A stretch of 19,937 bases of DNA from Anaerolineae bacterium (lineage in GTDB: Bacteria; Chloroflexota; Anaerolineae; JAFGEY01), in NCBI GenBank assembly GCA_016929775.1, contig JAFGIE010000063.1, positions 1-19,937 on the forward strand. The letters run 5' to 3'. A program made the position numbers and the translations under genes. Shown here in pieces: positions 13,452 through 19,937 of the stretch. Position 1 is the first letter of the stretch. The number at the start of each line of letters is the position of its first letter. The notes beneath the pieces are model-generated. The model saw nothing but the letters and a program-made list of their open reading frames with translations, was not told where the DNA came from and did no database searches.

Positions 13452-15569
13452 ATGGGACTACATCGAGCACGCTCGCGACTTGAATGGATGGCGATCACGC
13501 TTCTCCTGCTCGTAGCGGCAGCCTTTCGGTTTCACGATCTGGGGGACGTGCCGAAGGGGCTGGAGCACGACGAGGTCGCGACGTGGCACATGGTCGATCG
13601 CGTCCTGGCGGGCGAGTTCGTGCTGTACTTTGAGGAGGGCTACGGGCACGAGCCGCTGTTCAACTATTTGACCGCACTCCCGGTGGCGATCCTGGGCGAT
13701 AACTGGCTGGGGCTGCGCTTCTGGGCGCCCTGGTTCGGCTTGTTGGCGGTCGCCGCCACGTATACCCTCATGCGGCGCCTGTTCGGCCCGCTGGTCGCCC
13801 TGTCGGCGGCGGGCTTTCAGGGGACGGTGCTGTGGGCGCTCTTTTTCAACCGACTCGGTCTGCGCCTGAACCAGCTCCCCTTCTTGCTGTGCGTGGCGGT
13901 CTATGCCTTCTGGCGCGCCGTGCAGGCGGCGCCCCGGGTGCGCTCCCAGATCGCCTGGTTCGCGCTCGCGGGGGCGCTGACCGGCCTCTCGGTGTACACC
14001 TATATGTCTTCGCGCGTCGTGCCGCTGATCTTTGCTCTCTGGTCGGTCCATCTTGTCGCGCGCGACCGGTGGTGGCTGCCAGCGTCTGCGGGGCCCCGTC
14101 TTGGCTGGGGCGCGCTGTGGCGCAAGTGGTGGCCCTTGCTGGCGTATGCGATCGTCGCCGTGCTGGTCGCCGCGCCGCTCGCGCTCTATCTCCTCGACCG
14201 GCCCGCGGCGACCGGCATCCCGCAGCGCGAGGCGCAGGTCGACATGCCGCTCCGGCAGCTGCTCGCGGGCGATCCGGGCCCGGTCTTGAGAAACGCGTGG
14301 GCCCTGATCAAGATGTGGAACTGGGATGGCGAGCGATACTGGCAGCTGAACTACAGCCACCGCCCGGTGTTCGTCGAGCCGATCAGTGGCGTGCTCTTTT
14401 GGGCTGGGGCGCTGCTCGTGCTCTGGCGCTGGCGAGAACCGCGCATGGCTCTGCTCGCGATCTGGATCGGCCTGGGCATGGTGCCCTCGCTGCTCACTTC
14501 CGAGGCGCCCAGTTGGCCCAGGACGATGCTCGCCTCTCCTGCCGCGCTCGCCCTGCCCGGGATCGCGGTTCAGGCGGCGCGCAAGCGTCTGGGCAGTGGG
14601 CGCGCGGCGGCGCGCCGCGGCATGGTCGGGCTCTTGGTCCTCTCGCTCGGGGTCACCGCGGTCTTGACCTGGCGCGACTTCCTGGTGATTTGGCCGCAGC
14701 ATCCGCGCGTGCGCTACGCTTTCCAGAGCAGCCTGACCGAGGCCTTGCGCTATCTGGACGACGCCGAGGCGTCCACGCCCGTGGTCGCCGCTGGCCTATC
14801 GCCGCACGACGTGGACCCGTGGACCGAGCGCTGCACACTGCAGCGACAGGACCTCTCCCTGCGCTGGATCGACATCCGTTCGGCGTTGGTGCTTCCGCAG
14901 GGGGATGCGGCGCGTCTGGTGGTACTCGACATCACGCCGCTCGATCCCGACCTGGCAGCCTGGGCTGAGCTCTCGACGGCGCGCGTGGTCGCGCAGGGAG
15001 AGGTCGTGGCGCGGGGCGGCACCGAGGACACCCCGGATGCGCCGCTGACCTATGACCCGGCGTACAGGGTGTACCAGCTGGACATGCCCTCCCTGCGTGC
15101 GCGGATCGCGCGTGCGCGGCGCGCAGCCTACGCGGGCGCAGATCCAGCCGCAGCGGCGCCCTTGGAGGCGGCGCCCGAGCTGGGCGGCGTGGTGCGCCTG
15201 CTCGGCTATGAGTGGCTGTCGCCGTCGCGCGCGGGCCAGATCGCGCAGCTGGTGACCTACTGGCTGGCGCTCGACAGTGGGCCCAGCGCGCTCGTGTACG
15301 GCGAGCCCGCACTGCGCACCTTTCTACATCTGCTCGACGGCGCGGGGGGCGTGGCAGCGGGCGTGGACGTGCTGGGCGCGGCGCCCGATACGTGGCGCCC
15401 CGGAGACGTGATCGTCCAGCTGCACGCCTTTGACGCACCGGCGACCCCGGGCGCGTATGCGGTCGAGCTGGGCTGGTACGTCCCCCCCGCTGGACCACGC
15501 CTGGCAGTGGGCCCAATCGATGCGCCGGGAGAGCGCATCCTGCTCGATCCGGTGGAGGTGCTCGAGTGA
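13452..15569 (+). CDS. GT-C glycosyltransferase (GT39/ArnT-PMT-like) 1 with C-terminal beta-sandwich
   Basis: A 705-residue multi-pass membrane enzyme. GT-C family members use polyprenyl-phosphate sugars to glycosylate acceptors on the outer face of the membrane. The first extracytoplasmic loop carries the acidic pair D40-E41 (GLEHDEV), the expected metal/catalytic site. About 9-11 TM segments cover residues 13-425. A soluble part (about 440-570) has the motif LRWIDIRSALVLPQG. A C-terminal domain (about 575-705) has YWLAL, FLHLLD, WRPGDVIVQ and ELGWY, and recurs in the next two genes. The start is uncertain: ATG 13452 gives a good cytoplasmic N-terminus but lacks a clear ribosome binding site, and the frame opens back into the palindrome. 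It overlaps the next gene by GTGA. Confidence 0.85.
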   Translation: MGLHRARSRLEWMAITLLLLVAAAFRFHDLGDVPKGLEHDEVATWHMVDRVLAGEFVLYFEEGYGHEPLFNYLTALPVAILGDNWLGLRFWAPWFGLLAVAATYTLMRRLFGPLVALSAAGFQGTVLWALFFNRLGLRLNQLPFLLCVAVYAFWRAVQAAPRVRSQIAWFALAGALTGLSVYTYMSSRVVPLIFALWSVHLVARDRWWLPASAGPRLGWGALWRKWWPLLAYAIVAVLVAAPLALYLLDRPAATGIPQREAQVDMPLRQLLAGDPGPVLRNAWALIKMWNWDGERYWQLNYSHRPVFVEPISGVLFWAGALLVLWRWREPRMALLAIWIGLGMVPSLLTSEAPSWPRTMLASPAALALPGIAVQAARKRLGSGRAAARRGMVGLLVLSLGVTAVLTWRDFLVIWPQHPRVRYAFQSSLTEALRYLDDAEASTPVVAAGLSPHDVDPWTERCTLQRQDLSLRWIDIRSALVLPQGDAARLVVLDITPLDPDLAAWAELSTARVVAQGEVVARGGTEDTPDAPLTYDPAYRVYQLDMPSLRARIARARRAAYAGADPAAAAPLEAAPELGGVVRLLGYEWLSPSRAGQIAQLVTYWLALDSGPSALVYGEPALRTFLHLLDGAGGVAAGVDVLGAAPDTWRPGDVIVQLHAFDAPATPGAYAVELGWYVPPAGPRLAVGPIDAPGERILLDPVEVLE

Positions 15570-17884
15570 GGGCCTCGACGGTCCGCCAGATCGCGACCAT
15601 TGGCCTGCTGCTGACGCTGTTCGGGCTGCTGGTCTTGAGCGTGCGGTTCAAGTCGCCGACGACGGACGAGCAGAACCACGTCGCGCGAGGCCTCGCGTAC
15701 CTGCGCACCGGCGACCTACGCCTCAGCCAGGAGCACCCGCCAGGCGTCAACGCCTGGTCTGCTTGGCCCTTGCTGCTCGACGCGCGCGTACGCTTGCCCC
15801 TGGAGAGCGCGAGTTGGGCAAATGGCGAATGGTACGGCTTTGCCGACCTGCTCTTCTGGCGCGTCAACGAGCGCCCGCAGGCGATGGCGTTTGCGACTCG
15901 CGTCCCGATCATGTGGCTGACCTGCATCCTCGCCGCGATCGTCTTCCGCTGGGCGTACACGCTGGGCGGCGGGTGGGCGGGCCTGATCGCGCTTGGCCTC
16001 TACGTCTTCGACCCCAATCTCCTCGCCCACGGGCGGCTGACGACGACCGACATGGGCGTCGCGTGCGGGGCGTTGGCGGCGATGTGGGGAGTGTGGCGCG
16101 CGCTGCAGGGCTCGGATTGGCGCCGCTGGGCGAGCGCCGGCGCGCTCTTTGGCCTCGCCCAGTTCTCCAAGTTCTCGGCGCTCGTCCTCGGGCCGGTGGT
16201 GCTGATCGCCGTGGGCGTCGCCTGGGTGCGGCGGCGCCGCGCCAACTGGGGCGGCGCGGCGGCGTTCATCTGCGCAGGCGCGCTCGTCGTGTGGGCCGGA
16301 TACCGGTTTACGTGGGGACCGATCGCTCCGCTGGGCGGCGTGCCGGGGCCCGCGCCGGCGTACTGGTCGGGGATCGCGTCGATCCTGGGACGGACGGGGG
16401 GCGGTACGCCCGCTTATCTGATGGGCCAGTACGGCAGTGAGGGATGGTGGGCGTATTTCCCGGTGGCCTTTGCGATCAAGACGCCGCTGCCGACTCTGCT
16501 CCTCCTCGCCGCCGCCCTGGCGCTGTGGGTACGCGGTTGGGCCGCCGGCGCGCGGCGCGAGGACCTACCGGCGTCCCTGTGCACGCTGCTGCCGGTCCTG
16601 GCGTTCTGGGGGATGGCGCTGACGAGCTCGTTCAACATCGGCTACCGCCACCTCCTGCCGACGCTGCCCTTTGCCTACGTCGTGGCAGGGTGGCAGCTCG
16701 CGGCGGTCGCTCGCGCTGCCGGCGCGCGGGCGCCGGGTGCGCTGCGGGGAGCGGCTCGCCGGGCAGGCCTGGTGCGCCGCCTGTGGGGCGCGGCAGCGGT
16801 GGGCGCGACGCTGCTGTGGCTGGCGGCAGGGACGCTTGCCGTGGCGCCGCACTATCTGGCTTACTTTAGCCCGATCGCCGGCGGGCCGGATGGTGGCTAC
16901 CGCTACCTCGTCGACTCGAACCTGGACTGGGGTCAGGACCTGCCCGGGTTGGCGCGCTATGTCGCGCAGGAGGGGCTGGAGCGCGTCTACCTGAGCTGGT
17001 TTGGCGCGGCGCATCCCGAGGCCTACGACCTGCCCGTTCATCCCCTCCCCGGCTACTGGCGCTACGGCGGCGAGGCGGCGGCGTATGGCTACAACCCCTA
17101 TGCTCCCGCGCCGGGCACCTATGCGATCAGCGCCAGCAATCTGCAGGGCGTTGCCCTCCAGGAGCACGACCTGTACGCCTGGTTCCGCACCCAGACGCCG
17201 GTCGCCCGGATTGGACACTCGATCCACATCTACCGGGTGGAGGGCGAACCGGCAGTCCAGCGCGTGGTGGCGCTTGCCGTGCCCATCGCCCAGCTTGCAG
17301 GTGCAGAGCGTGCGCTGCTCGAGGGCGGGGCATCGCTGCGCAGCTACGACCCGGCAAGCGGGATCATCTACCCGCTGGGCGGCGGCGCGCAGGAGACGTG
17401 GTTCGTGGCGCCGCCGGAGGCAGCGACCGGTGCGGTGGTGCGCGTCGGAGCGGGCTATGCGCTGTTCCAGGGCGCGCCTTCCCTGCCCGCACTCTCGATG
17501 GGCACAGCCCAGTTCGGTGAGTACGTCGATCTCGCCGCGCACGAGATCGAGCGGATGGAGGGGCGGACGCTGCGCGTGCGCGTGGCGTGGCGCGTGCTTG
17601 CGGCGCCGCACCGCGCAGCAAAGTCGTTTGCGCATCTCCTGGACGGCGCCGGTCGTTACGTCGCCGGGTGGGATGGCGTGACCGCGCCCGCGACGTGCTG
17701 GCAGGGCGGGGACGTGATCTGGCAGGGCTACGAGATCGCCCTGCCGCCGGAGCTGCCGCCGGGCCCGTATGCGGTCGAGATCGGTTGGTACGACGCGGAG
17801 ACGGGCGCGCGTTGGCCCTGCTACGTGGGGGGAGCGCTCGCGGGGGACCGGTACCTGCTGCAGGACGTGGAGGTGGCGCCATGA
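15566..17884 (+). CDS. GT-C glycosyltransferase (GT39-like) 2 with C-terminal beta-sandwich
   Basis: A 772-residue multi-pass membrane protein. After an N-terminal helix (about 8-27), the first outer loop holds the acidic pair D34-E35 (PTTDEQNH) and the motif QEHPPG (55-60) typical of phospholipid-carrier-dependent GT39 enzymes. Further signatures are HGRLTTTDMG, SSFNIGYRHLLPTLPF and SNLDWGQDLPGL. The tail (about 645-772) repeats the beta-sandwich of its neighbours (FAHLLD, WQGGDVIWQ, EIGWYD). The start GTG overlaps the previous stop (GTGA), with GGAGG (15554-15558) seven bases upstream. It belongs to a different subfamily from genes 1 and 3. Acceptor and sugar are unknown. Confidence 0.9.
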   Translation: MRASTVRQIATIGLLLTLFGLLVLSVRFKSPTTDEQNHVARGLAYLRTGDLRLSQEHPPGVNAWSAWPLLLDARVRLPLESASWANGEWYGFADLLFWRVNERPQAMAFATRVPIMWLTCILAAIVFRWAYTLGGGWAGLIALGLYVFDPNLLAHGRLTTTDMGVACGALAAMWGVWRALQGSDWRRWASAGALFGLAQFSKFSALVLGPVVLIAVGVAWVRRRRANWGGAAAFICAGALVVWAGYRFTWGPIAPLGGVPGPAPAYWSGIASILGRTGGGTPAYLMGQYGSEGWWAYFPVAFAIKTPLPTLLLLAAALALWVRGWAAGARREDLPASLCTLLPVLAFWGMALTSSFNIGYRHLLPTLPFAYVVAGWQLAAVARAAGARAPGALRGAARRAGLVRRLWGAAAVGATLLWLAAGTLAVAPHYLAYFSPIAGGPDGGYRYLVDSNLDWGQDLPGLARYVAQEGLERVYLSWFGAAHPEAYDLPVHPLPGYWRYGGEAAAYGYNPYAPAPGTYAISASNLQGVALQEHDLYAWFRTQTPVARIGHSIHIYRVEGEPAVQRVVALAVPIAQLAGAERALLEGGASLRSYDPASGIIYPLGGGAQETWFVAPPEAATGAVVRVGAGYALFQGAPSLPALSMGTAQFGEYVDLAAHEIERMEGRTLRVRVAWRVLAAPHRAAKSFAHLLDGAGRYVAGWDGVTAPATCWQGGDVIWQGYEIALPPELPPGPYAVEIGWYDAETGARWPCYVGGALAGDRYLLQDVEVAP

Positions 17885-19932
17885 GCGGCGAGCGCGCGCG
17901 CCGGGCTGGCTGGGAGTGGGCGGTCGTCGTCTTGCTGTTGCTGATCGCCACGTGGTACCGCACCTATCGCCTGCACGACGCACCGCCCGGCTTGCACCAC
18001 GATGACATCAAGAACGTGATCTTGGTCGAGCGGATCATGGACGGCTATATCCGGATCTACTACCAGGAGAACAACGGGGACGAACCGCTGTATCACTGGA
18101 TGCAGGCGGTCTATTTTGCGATCGTCGGCGCCGGTTACCCCGAGGTACGCCTGCTCTCTGCGGGCACGACGATGGTGGGACTGGCGGCGATCTATGCCCT
18201 GGTGCGTCGCCTGCTGGGCCGGAACGTCGCGCTGTGGACGCTCGCATGGCACGCCGTCTCGCTGTGGTCGTTCTTTTACGGGCGGCGCGCCGTGCGCCCG
18301 GTGCTGCTGGTGCCGATGGCTGCCCTGACCGGCTACCTGTTCGTGGCGTGCGTGGACGACCGGGCGCCGCCGCGCTTGCTGTCGGGTTGGCGCGGGTGGG
18401 CGATCGCGGGCCTGGCGTTGGGCACGACGCTGTACATCTATCAGCCGGGGCGGGTGGCGCCGTTCTTTTTCCTCTGCGTGGTGCTCTACCTGGCGGTCCT
18501 GGACCGGCGCCGGTTGGCGCGGCACTGGCGCGGGATCGCCCTCTTTTTCACCGTCGGCTTGGCAGTGTTTGCCCCACTGGGCATCTACTTGCTCGGGCAC
18601 ACCGAGGATCGGGTCGCACAGGTCAACCAACCGATCGTGGCGCTCTTGGGGGGCGACCCGCTCCCGATGCTGCGGAACGGGCTGCGCGCGTTTGGCATGT
18701 TCACCGTGATCGGCGATCCCCACTGGCGCCAGTTCGTCGCCGACACGCCGGTCTTTGAGCTCTTTGGGGCGATCCTATTCTACGGTGGGATCCTGCTCGC
18801 GCTGCGGCGCGTGCGACGCCTGTCCTACGCCTTCTCGTTGATCTGGCTCCCGGTCATGCTCAGTCCGGCGGTGATCACGGAAGGCGCGCCGAATTTCCTG
18901 CGCGCGATCGCCGTGCTAGCGGCGGTGTATGTCTTTCCCGCGTTGGCGATGGCGTGGGCGATCGACCGGCTGCGGATCGGGCATCGCCGCTGGGCATGGG
19001 CATGCGCCGGGGTCTGGGTCGGGCTCTTGGCCTACAACGGGTGGCGGGCCTACGACGGGTACTTTGTCCGGTGGGTGGGCCACCCAGACGTGCGGTTTGC
19101 CTACAACGCGACGATCGTCGAAGCCGGGCTGTACCTCGATCAGGCCGAAGGTCTCGACTCGGTCGTCCTCTCGGGCCTCCTGCCTGCCGACCTCGATCCG
19201 GCGCTGGTCGAGAGCGCGATGCGGCGCACCGACCTGGTTCCGCGCTGGTGCGACCTGCGGCAGGCGCTGATCTACCCGCAGGGCACGGCGTCGCACGTGA
19301 TCGAGCCCGACTACTTTGCGATCGACCCGTACCTCTATCAGGCGTACATGGGCGCGCCGCCGGCGGCGTACGAGCGCCGGTTGGAGGACGGGACGCGCGT
19401 GTTCGCCCTGTACCCGCTTCCCGACGATGCGCTGCGCGCGCATCTCGCCGGGGCAACTGCCGCGCCCGTCGGCTGGAGCGGGGCGACCCTCTTTCCCGAG
19501 GGGTTGCCGGTTGACCTGGCGCCGCTCGCTTGGCCGATCCCGTTCGGCGCGCGCGTCGAGGGGCTGGGCTACGAGATGATCGACGGAGAGGGGGCGGCGC
19601 CGGGAGAGGTGGTGACGCTGGTCACGTACTGGCGCGCCCTGGCGCCCGCATCCCCGGAAGCGATCACGTTCCTCCACCTGCTCAGCCCGGAGGGGAGCGT
19701 GGTCGCCGGATATGATGGTTGGGGCGCGCCGCCGAACCGTTGGCTGGCGGGCGACGTGGTTGTGCAGCTGCACCGCGTCGCGCTGCCCGCCGACCTCCAG
19801 CCGGGCGTGTACCCGATCGAGCTCGGCTGGTACGAACGCGACACGGGCGCGCGCTGGACGGCGACGCTTCCGGGCGGCGGGGAGGTCGACCGGCTGCTGA
19901 TCGGCCCGCTGCGGGTGGGAAGCAGGGGCTAA
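17881..19932 (+). CDS. GT-C glycosyltransferase (GT39-like) 3 with C-terminal beta-sandwich
   Basis: A 683-residue paralogue of gene 1 along its full length, with the same order: N-terminal helix, acidic loop, TM bundle to about 410, soluble part with LVPRWCDLRQALIYPQG, and C-terminal beta-sandwich (about 552-683: TYWRAL, FLHLLS, WLAGDVVVQ, ELGWYE). The acidic pair is D41-D42 (HHDD) where gene 1 has D-E, so catalytic properties may differ. The ATG overlaps the previous stop (ATGA), with GGAGG (17869-17873) seven bases upstream, which shows coupled translation. The frame is open upstream to 17587, but that part lies inside gene 2. The window ends five bases after the stop, so the operon may go on. 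Confidence 0.9.
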   Translation: MSGERARRAGWEWAVVVLLLLIATWYRTYRLHDAPPGLHHDDIKNVILVERIMDGYIRIYYQENNGDEPLYHWMQAVYFAIVGAGYPEVRLLSAGTTMVGLAAIYALVRRLLGRNVALWTLAWHAVSLWSFFYGRRAVRPVLLVPMAALTGYLFVACVDDRAPPRLLSGWRGWAIAGLALGTTLYIYQPGRVAPFFFLCVVLYLAVLDRRRLARHWRGIALFFTVGLAVFAPLGIYLLGHTEDRVAQVNQPIVALLGGDPLPMLRNGLRAFGMFTVIGDPHWRQFVADTPVFELFGAILFYGGILLALRRVRRLSYAFSLIWLPVMLSPAVITEGAPNFLRAIAVLAAVYVFPALAMAWAIDRLRIGHRRWAWACAGVWVGLLAYNGWRAYDGYFVRWVGHPDVRFAYNATIVEAGLYLDQAEGLDSVVLSGLLPADLDPALVESAMRRTDLVPRWCDLRQALIYPQGTASHVIEPDYFAIDPYLYQAYMGAPPAAYERRLEDGTRVFALYPLPDDALRAHLAGATAAPVGWSGATLFPEGLPVDLAPLAWPIPFGARVEGLGYEMIDGEGAAPGEVVTLVTYWRALAPASPEAITFLHLLSPEGSVVAGYDGWGAPPNRWLAGDVVVQLHRVALPADLQPGVYPIELGWYERDTGARWTATLPGGGEVDRLLIGPLRVGSRG

Positions 19933-19937
19933 ACGTG

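Noticed and set aside
13458..14702. 414-codon frame on the - strand
   Set aside because: It is antisense to glycosyltransferase 1 and shows no recognisable protein features.
17587..17880. Upstream extension of glycosyltransferase 3
   Set aside because: It lies fully inside glycosyltransferase 2 in another frame; ATG 17881 has a GGAGG site and the ATGA overlap.

Overview
This is a GC-rich bacterial chromosomal segment. It is densely packed, uses GTG and TTG starts freely, and has sigma70-type promoters (TTGACA/TATAAT-like). The gene mix suggests Chloroflexota: GT-C sugar transferases with a beta-sandwich tail, stand-alone CheY-like receivers, an M23 peptidase with an HHGVEF zinc motif, and an excisionase-type HTH protein. 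That assignment is an inference from gene style, not proof. I see no phage, insertion sequence, CRISPR array or rRNA. Almost every base is accounted for, and no gene-free stretch exceeds 300 bases.

Left part (1-2962, + strand): argS (arginyl-tRNA synthetase) with a clear promoter; a tRNA-Val(UAC) gene with its own consensus promoter and an intrinsic terminator; then a nucleoside hydrolase of the subclass that has Trp instead of His in the active site.

Middle left (2984-8339, - strand): a four-gene efflux operon read right to left. It holds a MarR regulator, two ABC exporter half-transporters that form an asymmetric heterodimer (one degenerate and one competent ATP site), and an MFS exporter. 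The marR promoter is visible, and tandem palindromes just downstream of its -10 box look like the MarR operator. A 79-residue membrane protein is transcribed divergently from its own promoter (8440-8766).

Middle (8837-11257): on the - strand, an excisionase-family HTH protein lies upstream of a PfkB sugar-phosphate kinase of the FruK/LacC type. On the + strand, divergent from them, is a secreted M23 metallopeptidase.

Right part (11268-19932, + strand): a promoter drives a butyrate-kinase-family gene followed closely by two tandem single-domain response regulators. After a 162-base gap holding a 49-base near-perfect palindrome come three translationally coupled, multi-pass GT-C glycosyltransferases. 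All three end in the same type of extracytoplasmic domain, and the first and third are full-length paralogues. They probably glycosylate a surface polymer or protein using a lipid-linked sugar donor.
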